Source: Bacillus sp. es.036 (GTDB taxonomy: Bacteria; Bacillota; Bacilli; Bacillales; Guptibacillaceae). From it: DNA of 64,000 bases. The notes beneath the pieces were generated by a model. That model ran no database searches. It was not told where the DNA came from and saw nothing but the letters and a program-made list of their open reading frames with translations. The stretch is from assembly GCF_002563635.1 (NCBI RefSeq), contig NZ_PDIZ01000001.1, positions 3,472,001 through 3,536,000 on the forward strand, in the 5' to 3' direction. Below, piece after piece: positions 34,301 through 43,919 of this stretch. Every line of letters begins with the position of its first letter. The stretch's first letter is position 1. The translations under genes were made by a program, and so were the position numbers.

Positions 34301-34909
34301 TTACATCACCATCCCATACAAGTAGACTGCTGTGAAGATAAAGATCCACACAACGTCAAGGAAGTGCCAGTAAAGACTTGAAATAAAGACCTTCCTTGTT
34401 GTGTCAGGTGTTAACCCGCGCTGTTTTAACTGAATCAAGATAAGAATGATCCATGCAATACCCATTGTAACGTGGGCACCGTGCGTTCCAACTAATACGA
34501 AGAAGGCAGACCAGTATGCACTCGTTGTTAGTGCCGCACCTTCATGAATGTAATGAACAAATTCATAAATTTCAAATCCTAAGAAACCTAGACCTAATGC
34601 AAGTGTAATGCCTAACCAGAGAAACAAACCTTTAAGAGAATGATTTCTCATATAGTGTATGGCAAGTCCACATGTGAAACTACTCGTTAGTAGCAAAAAC
34701 GTTTCAATTAACACACCACTTAATTCAAAAAGCTCTTCTGGTCCTGGACCGCCCGCTGTACGACCTACCAATACTAAGTAAGTTGCAAACAACGTTGAAA
34801 ATAGTGCAATTTCGGCGCCGAGAAAAATCCAGAAGCCTAGAATATTCAGTCGGCCAGTTTCCGACTGATATTCTAAAGGCGTGTTAGGAGAATATTCGAC
34901 TGATTCCAT
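34301..34909 (-). CDS. qoxC: Cytochrome aa3 quinol oxidase subunit III
   Basis: A 202-residue five-helix membrane subunit. LGFWIFLGAEIALFSTLFATYLVL, TSSFTCGLAIHYMRN and GTHGAHVTMGIAW are typical of heme-copper oxidase subunit III, and the C-terminal SLYWHFLDVVWIFIFTAVYL of QoxC. AAAGGAGG precedes the ATG. Third gene of qoxABCD. Confidence 0.95.
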   Translation of the reverse strand: MESVEYSPNTPLEYQSETGRLNILGFWIFLGAEIALFSTLFATYLVLVGRTAGGPGPEELFELSGVLIETFLLLTSSFTCGLAIHYMRNHSLKGLFLWLGITLALGLGFLGFEIYEFVHYIHEGAALTTSAYWSAFFVLVGTHGAHVTMGIAWIILILIQLKQRGLTPDTTRKVFISSLYWHFLDVVWIFIFTAVYLYGMVM

Positions 34910-34923
34910 GCTTCACGCCTCCT

Positions 34924-36867
34924 TTATAAAGTAGTCCTTTTTTGATCTTCTTCTATTTCTTCTACGCTCACGTAGAAACCTTTATCATAATCAAACGAAC
35001 GAATGACCATTGTGGCTAGTACACCAATAAGTCCAAGGATCGACATCCAGTGCCAGGAGAAGACCATACCGAACCCGGCGATAAAGAAGAAGACACTCAT
35101 TACAACCGGCACACCAGAGTAACTTGGCATATGAATTGGTTTATAAGGTTTCTTCTCTTGTAACTTTCCTTGCTTTCTTTCTTGTTTCATAATCCAGAAC
35201 GCATCATGTCCTTTTGACTCAGGAAGATGAGCGAAATTATAATGCGGTACTGGAGCTGGTGTTGACCATTCAAGCGTTCTTGCATCCCATGGATCTCCAG
35301 TTGTTTCACGTGGAGAGTAACGGAAGCTGTAATAGATGTTATAGACAAGAATCAGGAATCCGATTCCCATTAACACGCCACCCATTGTGGCAAGTACGTT
35401 CAAGCTCATCCAGCCGTCTGCAACCCCATACGTATAAACGCGACGTGGCATTCCTGCAAGTCCTAGGAAATACATCGGGAAGAAACATAAGTTGAAGCCT
35501 GCTACAAAAATCCAGAAAGTCCATTTTCCTAAGCGCTCGTTCAAACGATGATTGAACATCTTCGGGTACCAGAAATGTAAGCCTGCGAAACAAGCATAAA
35601 CTGTACCAGAAATGAGCACATAGTGGAAGTGGGCTACAAGGAAGTACGTATTATGGTATTGATAGTCAGCTGCCGCCATGGCAAGCATAACACCTGTTAC
35701 CCCACCAATAACGAAGTTTGGGATAAAGGCAAGTGACCAAAGCATTGGCGTCGTAAATCGTATTCGTCCCTTGTACAGAGTGAATAACCAGTTAAAGATC
35801 TTCACACCTGTCGGAACGGCGATTAACATCGTTGTGATAGAGAAGAACGAGTTAACTGCTCCACCTGCTCCCATCGTAAAGAAGTGGTGAACCCATACTA
35901 GGAAGCTTAGTCCGGCAATAACAACCATGGAGTAAACCATTGCTTTATAACCGAAAAGCGTTTTACGAGCAAAAGTACTAATAATTTCTGAGAACATACC
36001 AAACGCTGGAAGTATAACAATATACACTTCAGGGTGACCCCAAATCCAGAAGAGGTTTGCCCAAAGCATTGGCATACCGCCATCCATCATTGTAAAGAAA
36101 TGACTTCCGAACAAACGGTCAAACGTCATAAGTGCAAGCGCTACAGTTAGTACCGGAAATGCAAAGATGATGATAACCATTGTAATTAATGAAGACCATG
36201 TGAACATAGGCATATGCATGAGCTTCATGGATGGTACTCTCATTTTTAAAATCGTTACTAGGAAGTTAATCCCTGTTAATAATGTACCGATACCGGCAAT
36301 CTGTAACCCTAGTAAATAATAGTTCTGTCCTACTGATGGACTTAGTTCTAGACCAGCTAAAGGAACATAGCTTGTCCAACCAGCTGATGGCGATCCTCCA
36401 ATAACAAAAGAAATGTTAAAGAGCATTGCCCCCATGAAGAAAGTCCAGAAACTTACTGCGTTCAAAAACGGATAAGCGACGTCGCGTGCTCCAATTTGTA
36501 GCGGAACAACAACGTTAATTAAACCAATTAAGAACGGCATCGCCATGAAAATAATCATGATCGTTCCGTGAGTTGTAAAAATTTCGTTATAGTGGTTGGC
36601 GTCTAGGAAGCCTGCATCTGGGACCGTCAATTGCGCCCTCATGAGCATGGCATCTACACCACCGCGGAATAGCATCAGAACGGCTGCGATGATATACATG
36701 ATACCGAGTTTCTTATGGTCAACTGTTGTTAGCCATTCTGTCCACAACCATTTCCACTTTTTAAAATACGTTAGTGCAAAAATGGCACCGATCAACGTTA
36801 AGGCGATCGAAACATCCGCACCGTAAATAAGCGGGTCCCCGGTGACAAAAAATTCATCCAATTTCAT
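34924..36867 (-). CDS. qoxB: Cytochrome aa3 quinol oxidase subunit I
   Basis: A 647-residue subunit with 14-15 helices that holds the heme a and heme a3-CuB centre and reduces O2 to water while pumping protons. The [15 protein letters not shown] segment holds a heme ligand, [18 protein letters not shown] the CuB His and cross-linked Tyr, VWVHHFFT the CuB His pair, and VAHFHYVL the heme His pair. Length fits QoxB rather than the shorter CtaD. AGAGGAGG precedes the ATG. Confidence 0.97.
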   Translation of the reverse strand: MKLDEFFVTGDPLIYGADVSIALTLIGAIFALTYFKKWKWLWTEWLTTVDHKKLGIMYIIAAVLMLFRGGVDAMLMRAQLTVPDAGFLDANHYNEIFTTHGTIMIIFMAMPFLIGLINVVVPLQIGARDVAYPFLNAVSFWTFFMGAMLFNISFVIGGSPSAGWTSYVPLAGLELSPSVGQNYYLLGLQIAGIGTLLTGINFLVTILKMRVPSMKLMHMPMFTWSSLITMVIIIFAFPVLTVALALMTFDRLFGSHFFTMMDGGMPMLWANLFWIWGHPEVYIVILPAFGMFSEIISTFARKTLFGYKAMVYSMVVIAGLSFLVWVHHFFTMGAGGAVNSFFSITTMLIAVPTGVKIFNWLFTLYKGRIRFTTPMLWSLAFIPNFVIGGVTGVMLAMAAADYQYHNTYFLVAHFHYVLISGTVYACFAGLHFWYPKMFNHRLNERLGKWTFWIFVAGFNLCFFPMYFLGLAGMPRRVYTYGVADGWMSLNVLATMGGVLMGIGFLILVYNIYYSFRYSPRETTGDPWDARTLEWSTPAPVPHYNFAHLPESKGHDAFWIMKQERKQGKLQEKKPYKPIHMPSYSGVPVVMSVFFFIAGFGMVFSWHWMSILGLIGVLATMVIRSFDYDKGFYVSVEEIEEDQKRTTL

Positions 36868-36884
36868 GGTGTCTTCCTCCTCTC

Positions 36885-37829
36885 TTAATGCGAGTGTTCC
36901 TCGGAATCTTTCTCAGAATCATCATGGTTCATTTCTGAGTGATCCATCTCTGAGGAATCATCTTCATCAGTTGATTCGCCGTTACGAACCTTTGTTGCAT
37001 ATTCAGCATCCATTCCATGATCAACCCACTGAAGGTGAGTTTCTGAGAATGTCTGCTCTTCTGTATGACCTTTCAGCATTAACTCATTGTATTTCTCTTG
37101 AGTAAGTTTAGGTGCGTCTTGCGCCTCTTCCACCCACTCTTCATAATCTTCTTCCGATTCAGCTGTTACAGTAAATACCTGTTCCGTAAATCCTTCACCA
37201 GTGAAGTTGGCGTTACGTCCACGATATTCACCTACTTCATCTGCTTGCAAATAAAGTTCATTCATCATGCCAGACATCGTGTACTCCTGCCCACCAAGCG
37301 ATGGAATCCAAAAAGATCCCATTGAATCTGCAGAAGCTAGTTTAAACAAAATCGGATGATCTTCAGGAATGTGAATATAGTTCACCGTTTCGATATTTTC
37401 CTCTGGATAGCTAAAGACCCATTTCCAATCGACTGATGTTGCATGAATAACGATTGGATCTTTATGAGACGTTGCTTCCGGTGCCTCTTCTAGTGCAAAA
37501 ATCGTTTGTACAGTTGGCACTGCAAGGACAATGAGAATAATTACCGGAATAACGGTCCAAACAATTTCAAGAAAAACATTCCCCTCGATGTGAGGAGGCT
37601 CATATTCAGGACCACTCTTACGTTCACGATATTTAACAAGGATGAGTGTAAATAGCACGAACACGACCAAAACAATAAACAGCATAAATCCAATAGAGAA
37701 AAGAATTAAATTCGCTTGTTGTTCTGCTACAGGTCCTTTTGGATCAAGCACGGTTAAGTTACTACAGCCACTCAATACCATCACTGCTAGAAACATACTG
37801 AGTGCAAAAAATGATTTCATTCGCTTCAC
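36885..37829 (-). CDS. qoxA: Cytochrome aa3 quinol oxidase subunit II, lipoprotein
   Basis: A 314-residue lipoprotein subunit. Residues 1-22 end in lipobox LSGC; two helices follow ([23 protein letters not shown] and [20 protein letters not shown]). The cupredoxin domain lacks the CuA cysteines ([10 protein letters not shown] replaces the Cys motif), as expected for a quinol rather than cytochrome c oxidase. The tail is rich in Asp, Glu and His. The start is GTG 37829 after GGAAGGTGG. First gene of qoxABCD. Confidence 0.95.
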   Translation of the reverse strand: MKRMKSFFALSMFLAVMVLSGCSNLTVLDPKGPVAEQQANLILFSIGFMLFIVLVVFVLFTLILVKYRERKSGPEYEPPHIEGNVFLEIVWTVIPVIILIVLAVPTVQTIFALEEAPEATSHKDPIVIHATSVDWKWVFSYPEENIETVNYIHIPEDHPILFKLASADSMGSFWIPSLGGQEYTMSGMMNELYLQADEVGEYRGRNANFTGEGFTEQVFTVTAESEEDYEEWVEEAQDAPKLTQEKYNELMLKGHTEEQTFSETHLQWVDHGMDAEYATKVRNGESTDEDDSSEMDHSEMNHDDSEKDSEEHSH

Positions 37830-37871
37830 CGCCAGGCCACCTTCCTTTCTTCCTATATAATAGTTAAGTAG

Positions 37872-37899
37872 ATTTTAAACAATAAATGACAGGGAACAA
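37872..37899 (-). promoter_or_regulatory. Possible qoxA promoter
   Basis: Minus-strand TTGTTC (37894-37899), 16 bp, TAAAAT (37872-37877). A second reading TTGTTT-17-TATATA lies closer to the gene, so the choice is open. Confidence 0.35.
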
Positions 37900-37938
37900 C
37901 TGTTACCATTGGCTATTGTAGCAGGTTCATCGTATAAA

Positions 37939-37954
37939 TGTGACACGTGTCACA
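37939..37954. promoter_or_regulatory. Fnr- or Rex-like dyad upstream of qoxA
   Basis: TGTGACACGTGTCACA is a perfect 16-bp palindrome of the form TGTGA-N6-TCACA, which is the Fnr/CRP half-site spacing and also fits the inner part of a Rex site. Confidence 0.5.
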
Positions 37955-38065
37955 AAGTGTCAAAACTTGCTCATGCATTTATCACTTTTTCGACACATTT
38001 CATTCATAATTCGTTCATATTTGTGGATTTTTTTAACACTACTGGATAAAACAGCGCTTGCTTGT

Positions 38066-38081
38066 TGTGACATATGTCGCA
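38066..38081. promoter_or_regulatory. Second Fnr- or Rex-like dyad
   Basis: TGTGACATATGTCGCA has the same TGTGA-N6-TCRCA layout with one mismatch. Together with the site at 37939 it fills the 325-bp gap between qoxA and the sacA terminator, which holds no gene. Confidence 0.4.
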
Positions 38082-38154
38082 TCGTGTTTCACTCGTGTTA
38101 TCTTTTTGATTAAGATCACATATTAGTTATTAGAAATCGTGAGTTTAAGAAAAC

Positions 38155-38182
38155 AAAATCCCACTGGATCCAGTGGGATTTT
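38155..38182 (-). terminator. Terminator of sacA
   Basis: A perfect 28-bp palindrome: AAAATCCCACTGGA followed directly by its complement TCCAGTGGGATTTT, with no separate loop sequence. Confidence 0.78.
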
Positions 38183-38191
38183 GTACCTGCA

Positions 38192-39631
38192 TTAATTTAA
38201 CAACCATTTCGTCACTTGAAATTTTGAATCGCCAACAGCTTCAAATACAAGACTCTCGTTGCTTTCCTCAGGGAAGAACCTCGATGTAAATACCTCTTCG
38301 CCATCGTTCACAAACACTTCAATGGAAGAAGAATCAACATAAAAACGGAGCTCTTTCACGCTGTTAATCAAGCAGCTGCGCGTTTCTTCTCTCCCGTCTA
38401 CAAAGCTTTTTCTCTTAAATGTTAACAATGCTTTTGTAGAATCATATGTCAGAGAGGCGTTGTTTCGTAAGTTTACCGAAAACGTTCCTTTTATTTCTTC
38501 TAGTTGGACAAGCAGCTCGTATACCGCACCGTTCAGCTCACTCCACTGTTTTAGCTCATTCGACAGATTCGCTTCTTTTGTCATTTCGGTATGTCGCATC
38601 GCTTCTAGTTCCACGGCAGGTCGCTGAATGAGTCGCTCGTCCTCGTAATGAAGTTCCCGAGGAACTGTCAAAATATGAATCCATTTATGAGCGATCGTAG
38701 GGTGATGCCCTTCTCCCTGCTCCGGTACACCCATCCAACCGATGACCAACCTTCTTCCATTCTCATCAAGCGTTGTTTGCGGTGCATAAAACTCAAAACC
38801 GCGGTCAAGCTCTGTAAATCCTCCGTGACCCATCTTCCCACTTTCATAATCGAGTTCGCCAGATACGTATCCTGTTTGATAAATGTTTTGATACAAGTAT
38901 CCTTCTGCCTCTATCCCTTGAGGTGAAAAGAGGAGAATATCCTTACCATCTAATTCGAATAAATCTGGGCATTCCCACATAAATCCTAGATCACCAATCG
39001 CTTCTTCCCCCGAAGCAGTTACGTCACCTTTAAACGTCCAATCCATTAAGTTGGCTGACTCAAATAAGACGACCCGTCCTTCTTCATTTAAGTTCTGCGT
39101 GCCAATTACCATATACCATTTACCTAAATGCTGCCACACTTTTGGATCACGAAAATGCGGTGTATATCCCTCTGGTAAGTGAAGTACCACACCTTTTTTC
39201 TCGAAGTGAATGCCATCTTCAGATACGGCTACACACTGATAAGTTTCTCGATTGCCTTCTTCGTCCTTCACATTCCCTGTATAAAATAGATACATTTTAT
39301 CTTCATAAACCACTGCACTTCCTGAATAACAACCATTCTTGTCATACCAGTCTCCTGGAGCCAAGGCAATTGGTTGAAGTTCCCAGTTCACGAGATCTGT
39401 CGACGTATAATGACCCCAGAATTTTGCCCCATGATCCGTTTTGAACGGCATCCATTGAAAGAAAACATGATAAACGCCTTTCCAATGAATAAAGCCGTTT
39501 GGATCATTTAATAATCCAACGGGCGGCATTAAGTGAAATGCGGAACGATAATGATCTTTTTCAACCGTATTGCGATGTTCATTTATTTCTTTTATTGCTA
39601 ACTCTTTTAATTCATCATTTCGATCGATCAT
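38192..39631 (-). CDS. sacA: Sucrose-6-phosphate hydrolase (GH32)
   Basis: A 479-residue cytoplasmic enzyme that splits sucrose-6-phosphate, delivered by the PTS, into glucose-6-phosphate and fructose. Catalytic motifs are LLNDPNG (nucleophile Asp43), FRDPKVW (transition-state Asp) and WECPDLF (acid-base Glu). The C-terminal beta-sandwich with SSIEVFVNDGEEVFTSRFFP is typical of GH32. ATG 39631 follows TTAGGTGG; an in-frame GTG at 39640 overlaps that site. Second gene after the sucrose PTS permease. Confidence 0.95.
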   Translation of the reverse strand: MIDRNDELKELAIKEINEHRNTVEKDHYRSAFHLMPPVGLLNDPNGFIHWKGVYHVFFQWMPFKTDHGAKFWGHYTSTDLVNWELQPIALAPGDWYDKNGCYSGSAVVYEDKMYLFYTGNVKDEEGNRETYQCVAVSEDGIHFEKKGVVLHLPEGYTPHFRDPKVWQHLGKWYMVIGTQNLNEEGRVVLFESANLMDWTFKGDVTASGEEAIGDLGFMWECPDLFELDGKDILLFSPQGIEAEGYLYQNIYQTGYVSGELDYESGKMGHGGFTELDRGFEFYAPQTTLDENGRRLVIGWMGVPEQGEGHHPTIAHKWIHILTVPRELHYEDERLIQRPAVELEAMRHTEMTKEANLSNELKQWSELNGAVYELLVQLEEIKGTFSVNLRNNASLTYDSTKALLTFKRKSFVDGREETRSCLINSVKELRFYVDSSSIEVFVNDGEEVFTSRFFPEESNESLVFEAVGDSKFQVTKWLLN

Positions 39632-39658
39632 ATAAACCACCTAATTCGTCAAAATTTT

Positions 39659-39696
39659 GAAAAAGGGGACCCGCTTTTAATGAGGCCCCCCTTTTC
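39659..39696 (-). terminator. Hairpin between PTS and sacA genes
   Basis: AAAAGGGG..GCC and the GGGTCCCCTTTTT side pair with interruptions; a T run follows on the minus strand. It may attenuate sacA or be a processing site. Confidence 0.45.
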
Positions 39697-39697
39697 T

Positions 39698-41092
39698 TTA
39701 TTTATCTAGCATACCGTCTTTGTAGCCAAATGCCCAAGTCAGACCGAACGCAACACCGATTGAAATGATATTCACAAGAAGGTATAAAACGATCTGGCTG
39801 TTTAAGAACAAAAGGGTACCTGGAATAACCGTAACTGCAAGACCAGTTGCTTTAAGCTTAAAGAGTGATGCAAGGAATCCACCAACTGCCCCACCAATGA
39901 GTCCCATAATAAATGGCTTCATATAGCGAAGGTTTACGCCGAAGATTGCCGGCTCTGTAATCCCAAGAAAAGCAGATAATGAAGATGGAAGTGCTAGTGC
40001 TTTTAGTTTCTTCGATTTTGTTTTCATTCCGACTGCAAGCGCTGCCCCACCTTGAGCTGCGATGGCAGCTGAAATGATTGGGTTAAACGGATTATAACCA
40101 AGGTTTTCAAACAACTGAATTTCAAGGAAGTTGAAAATATGGTGAACACCCGTAATAACGATAATCTGATGGAAGAAACCAATGATCAGTCCGCTTAGTC
40201 CGAATGGAAGATCAAGAATGAAAATCGTACCATCCATAATGTACTCTTCTACTGTATGGAAAATCGGTCCGATCGCAAACAATGACAAAGTAATCATAAT
40301 TAACAGGACTAGAAATGGCGTTAAAATAAGGTCCAGTGCTTCAGGAACCATTTTACGAATACGCTTTTCTAATTTTGCACCGAGAAAACCAGCAACAAAT
40401 GCCGGAATAACTGAACCTTGATAGCCAACGACCGGAATAAATCCTAGAAACTTCAGAGGTTCTGCATTTCCTGCTGCTACTTCCCATGCGTTCGGAAGAG
40501 CTGGTGTGACAAGCATCAATCCGAGAACGAGACCAATAGTTGGATTACCTCCGAACACTCGGAATGTCGACCATGCTACAAGCGCTGGTAAGAAAATAAA
40601 CGCTGTATCAGTTAGAACTTGAGTGAATAGAATAAAGTTTTCCGAAATGTCCCCTGGCGTTAAACCGAAAAGGGCGAGGATTTCTTCTTGTAAAACAAGA
40701 CCACGAAGTCCCATAAACAGTCCAGTTGCAACTAGTGCCGGAATGATTGGAACGAACACGTCACCAAATGAGCGAATCGCACGTTGAAATGCATTTCCCT
40801 GTTTAGCGGACTCTTCTTTAATTTCGGACTTCGTTGAACCAGTCGCTCCTAGAGCCGTCACTTCATCATAAATTCGGTTAACTGTTCCTGTTCCAAAGAT
40901 AACTTGATATTGTCCGGAATTATAAAAGGCACCCTTTACTTTCTCAACCCCTTCTACTCTTTCCTGATCGATTTTTTCCTGATCATGCACCATTATTCTA
41001 AGTCGTGTTGCACAATGAGCAACCGATTGGATATTTTCCTGGCCTCCAATAGCATCAATGACTTCCTGTGCAATCTCACGGTTTGTAGCCAT
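39698..41092 (-). CDS. Sucrose-specific PTS EIIBC
   Basis: A 464-residue membrane permease that imports and phosphorylates sucrose. The N-terminal IIB domain has the phosphocysteine Cys27 in VAHCATRLR; the IIC domain (from about residue 110) has ten helices with GVHHIFNFLEIQLF and the GITEPAIFGVNLRYMKPFI motif of the glucose-sucrose superfamily. No IIA domain is fused or adjacent, so it must borrow an EIIA from elsewhere, as SacP does. ATG 41092 follows GAAGGGAG. It lies between its repressor and sacA. Confidence 0.92.
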   Translation of the reverse strand: MATNREIAQEVIDAIGGQENIQSVAHCATRLRIMVHDQEKIDQERVEGVEKVKGAFYNSGQYQVIFGTGTVNRIYDEVTALGATGSTKSEIKEESAKQGNAFQRAIRSFGDVFVPIIPALVATGLFMGLRGLVLQEEILALFGLTPGDISENFILFTQVLTDTAFIFLPALVAWSTFRVFGGNPTIGLVLGLMLVTPALPNAWEVAAGNAEPLKFLGFIPVVGYQGSVIPAFVAGFLGAKLEKRIRKMVPEALDLILTPFLVLLIMITLSLFAIGPIFHTVEEYIMDGTIFILDLPFGLSGLIIGFFHQIIVITGVHHIFNFLEIQLFENLGYNPFNPIISAAIAAQGGAALAVGMKTKSKKLKALALPSSLSAFLGITEPAIFGVNLRYMKPFIMGLIGGAVGGFLASLFKLKATGLAVTVIPGTLLFLNSQIVLYLLVNIISIGVAFGLTWAFGYKDGMLDK

Positions 41093-41123
41093 ATTATTAA
41101 CTCCCTTCAAGGTTTATCTTGCT

Positions 41124-41141
41124 CGTGGTATCGATTCCACA
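41124..41141. promoter_or_regulatory. LacI-type operator O1 of the sucrose operon
   Basis: CGTGGTATCGATTCCACA is an 18-bp dyad (seven of nine pairs) sharing CGATTCCACA with the second site 94 bp away. Confidence 0.6.
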
Positions 41142-41217
41142 TTCTGCGAATAAGAATGCGAGCGTTTTCATTTACTCGCTCTTCTTTGCTAAATAATTCA
41201 GTATTAATTTTATTCGA

Positions 41218-41235
41218 TGTGTGAACGATTCCACA
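41218..41235. promoter_or_regulatory. LacI-type operator O2 of the sucrose operon
   Basis: TGTGTGAACGATTCCACA, an 18-bp dyad centred on CG. Two operators at 94-bp spacing (about nine helical turns) would allow looping. Confidence 0.6.
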
Positions 41236-41250
41236 TTGATTAAAAAGAAA

Positions 41251-41279
41251 TTGACATCGTTTTCACTAGTTACTATACA
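41251..41279 (+). promoter_or_regulatory. Possible antisense promoter at the lacI end
   Basis: TTGACA (41251-41256), 17 bp, TATACA (41274-41279) on the plus strand, reading into the 3' end of the repressor gene. No plus-strand gene follows. Confidence 0.35.
41252..41265. promoter_or_regulatory. cre-like CcpA site
   Basis: On the minus strand TGAAAACGATGTCA matches the cre consensus TGWAARCGNTWNCA at 13 of 14 positions, upstream of the PTS gene. Glucose repression is expected. Confidence 0.6.
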
Positions 41280-42262
41280 CTATCTCTCTCGATAAGTCTA
41301 TAATCAAGCTTAATTTTTTCTTTCTCCAAAACTTTCCCTGATAACTGTTCTAAAATGAGCTGGGCCGTCTTCTGTCCAGCATCTTCATTAAAATAGTCCA
41401 CTGTGGATAGTGGTGGGGTCACATGTCGTGATAAATCTGATGCCCCAATCCCAAATAAAGCGATGTCCTCAGGGATTCGAATATTTTGTTCCTTCAAAAA
41501 GCCAAGCGCTCCGATCGCCATTCGGTCTGTTACAGCGAAGATCGCGGTTGGTCGTCGCTCTGATTGTTCCACTAGTTGACTTGCCGCTTCATAACCTGAT
41601 TCAAACGTAAAGTTACCATATTGAACCCATCCTTTTTCAACTGGGAAACCGTGCTTTTCCATTGCATCAAGATAGCCTTGTTTTCGAACAACCCCAACAG
41701 AGTGGTCAGTCTCTTGTACACCAATAAACCCAATGTTACGATGACCTTTTTCAATAAGCAACTCGGTTACACTAAAAGCAGAATGATAATCGTCGTATAC
41801 CACAGAAGTTACTCCGCTCAGCTCCTGTCCAATGGCAACAAAAGGGATCGAAGCTTCAGAAATCGTATCAAGTAAATCTTGATTGCGATTTGTGGCAAGC
41901 AAAATAATGCCGTCAACTTGACGACTTTTTAGTAGTTTAATATTTTGTATTTCTTTCTCCGGCTGTAGTTGTGTATTTGTTAAAAGAATTTGATACCCGT
42001 TGGCTGCAAGTTCTTTCTCAATGCCATTCACAACGCGACTGGCTGTTTCCGTACTAATTCTTGGCAAAATAACGCCAATGACACCAGAGCGCTTCGTTCG
42101 CATCGTTTTAGCATGTGCACTTGGGATATATCCCATTTCCTCAACGGCTTCAACGACGCGCTGCCTTGCTTCATGACTTACATAGCCATTGTCATTAAGT
42201 ACTCGTGAAACTGTTGTGCGAGAGACTCCAGCACGTTTTGCTACATCTTTAATTGTTGGCAT
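41273..42262 (-). CDS. LacI-family sucrose operon repressor
   Basis: A 329-residue repressor. TIKDVAKRAGVSRTTVSRVLNDNGYVSHEARQRV is the LacI helix-turn-helix with hinge helix, followed by a periplasmic-binding-like effector domain (IGVILPRISTETASRVVNGIE, AIFAVTDRMAIGALGFL, TTVDYF-like STVDYFNE). GGAGG stands in front of the ATG. It sits first in the row of repressor, PTS and sacA, and two matching 18-bp dyads lie between it and the PTS gene, so it most likely senses sucrose-6-phosphate or fructose and represses the operon. Confidence 0.88.
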   Translation of the reverse strand: MPTIKDVAKRAGVSRTTVSRVLNDNGYVSHEARQRVVEAVEEMGYIPSAHAKTMRTKRSGVIGVILPRISTETASRVVNGIEKELAANGYQILLTNTQLQPEKEIQNIKLLKSRQVDGIILLATNRNQDLLDTISEASIPFVAIGQELSGVTSVVYDDYHSAFSVTELLIEKGHRNIGFIGVQETDHSVGVVRKQGYLDAMEKHGFPVEKGWVQYGNFTFESGYEAASQLVEQSERRPTAIFAVTDRMAIGALGFLKEQNIRIPEDIALFGIGASDLSRHVTPPLSTVDYFNEDAGQKTAQLILEQLSGKVLEKEKIKLDYRLIERDSV

Positions 42263-42482
42263 AACCGTTCCTCCATTAATGCAGTCTTTCCTTATTTCAT
42301 CATAATCGATATAACCTCTAATGTCTATAACTGGGAAAATATGTACGGTTGAATCGTTTAGACAGGCAACTTAGTTTACAACTCCCTATTAGCCCTCTAT
42401 GATTATATGGAGTGTGTATTATTTCGGGTTGCTAAATAAAATCTTGTTAACCGAATTTAACAATAACTAAAGGAGGGCAGCT

Positions 42483-43880
42483 ATGTCAGACGACTATGAA
42501 CACGAAAAATTGGATGCCTCGGCACGCAAAAAGTTAATTATCCTTGTTTGTACAATATTAGCTTTTGCTGTTATGAATGGAACGATGTTTAACGTAGCCA
42601 TTCCCGATATTGCAGCATCTTTCAATCTTAGCCCTTCAGAAGTAAGCTGGGTCTTAACTGGATATATTCTTGTGTTTGCGATTGGATCTCTCATGTACGG
42701 CAAGTTGGCCGATATTTACCCAATTAAAACACTTTTCACTATAGGAATTAGTATCTTTGCTACTGGGGCTTTTATTGGCTTTCTTTCTCCAAACTACCCG
42801 ACTTTATTAGCCGCGCGAATCCTTCAAGCGATTGGTGGTGCAACAATCCCAGCCCTTGCCTTTATCGTACCAATTCGATTCCTGCCTAATGAAAAAGGTA
42901 GAGTATTCGGACTGATTTCTTCTACGGTTGCATTTGCTTCAGGAGTTGGCCCGATCATTGGTGGCGTTGTAGGCGGCACTTTGAACTGGCGTTTTCTTTT
43001 TCTATTTTCTGTTGCCACAGTGTTCGCAATACCACTCTTTCGAAAATGGTTGCCGAATGAAGAAAAGCGATCAGGCTCAATTGATTTACCAGGCGCCGCT
43101 TTAATGGCTGTATCGGTTGCCTCACTGCTGTTCTATATTACAACGTTCCTATGGTACTTACTTGTAATCTTTATCGTCTTTTTCATTCTGTTTTTATGGC
43201 GGACATTTACGATCACCCACCCGTTTATCGATCCTGTGATATTAAAGAACACGAAATATACGATAACCGTTCTAACAAGCTTTCTAGGTACATCAGCGCT
43301 TTTCGGCCTGATTTTTGTGATTCCGATCATGTTGCGCGAACTAAATGGTTTATCCACCTTAAAGATCGGCCTTGTCTTATTTCCTGGCGCCATGGCAGCC
43401 GGATTGATTGGACAAATAGGCGGTAAAATTATTGAACAGCGTGGCGCCATTCTTGTCGTTAAAATTGCTCTGCTCCTAATTGCGAGCGGCACATTTTTTA
43501 TCTCAACGTTTTCAGGTTACAACGCGTGGGTCATCGCACCTTGTTTATTAATTGCTTATCTTGGATTCCCGCTCATCCAAAGCTCAACTGCCGATTTACT
43601 ATCTTCTATTCTACCTGACAACCAAAACGGCGTAGGGATGGGCGTTTTCAATTTACTGAACTTCCTTGCAGGGGCATTTAGCTCAGCTATTTTCGGAAGA
43701 CTTCTTGAAATGAAAAACGTGTCATTTTCCATGAATCCCTTATCACTAACGGGAGAAAATCTTATCTTTAGTAACCTATACCTAGGGTTAACGTGTATTG
43801 CGCTAATTGCTTTTTCAATCTTCACGTTGAAGTTCTTAACGAAACGTGAAAAAGCACTATCAGAATCATCTGCTTCGTAA
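42483..43880 (+). CDS. MFS drug-efflux-like transporter (DHA2, 14 helices)
   Basis: A 465-residue membrane transporter. VMNGTMFNVAIPDIAASFNLSPSEVSWVLTGYILVFAIGSLMYGKLAD is the N-terminal DHA signature with motif A, RILQAIGGATIPALAF motif B, and GPIIGGVVGG motif C of antiporters. The overall form is like Tet(K/L) and EmrB/QacA proteins. Efflux of a drug or organic cation in exchange for protons is likely; substrate is unknown. AAAGGAGGGCAGCT precedes the ATG. Monocistronic. Confidence 0.85.
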   Translation: MSDDYEHEKLDASARKKLIILVCTILAFAVMNGTMFNVAIPDIAASFNLSPSEVSWVLTGYILVFAIGSLMYGKLADIYPIKTLFTIGISIFATGAFIGFLSPNYPTLLAARILQAIGGATIPALAFIVPIRFLPNEKGRVFGLISSTVAFASGVGPIIGGVVGGTLNWRFLFLFSVATVFAIPLFRKWLPNEEKRSGSIDLPGAALMAVSVASLLFYITTFLWYLLVIFIVFFILFLWRTFTITHPFIDPVILKNTKYTITVLTSFLGTSALFGLIFVIPIMLRELNGLSTLKIGLVLFPGAMAAGLIGQIGGKIIEQRGAILVVKIALLLIASGTFFISTFSGYNAWVIAPCLLIAYLGFPLIQSSTADLLSSILPDNQNGVGMGVFNLLNFLAGAFSSAIFGRLLEMKNVSFSMNPLSLTGENLIFSNLYLGLTCIALIAFSIFTLKFLTKREKALSESSAS

Positions 43881-43889
43881 CACTCACTA

Positions 43890-43919
43890 AAGAGATCGGC
43901 CATAGTGCCGATCTTTTTT
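43890..43919 (+). terminator. Terminator of the MFS gene
   Basis: AGATCGGC / GCCGATCT with loop CATAGT, then TTTTTTT. Confidence 0.85.
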
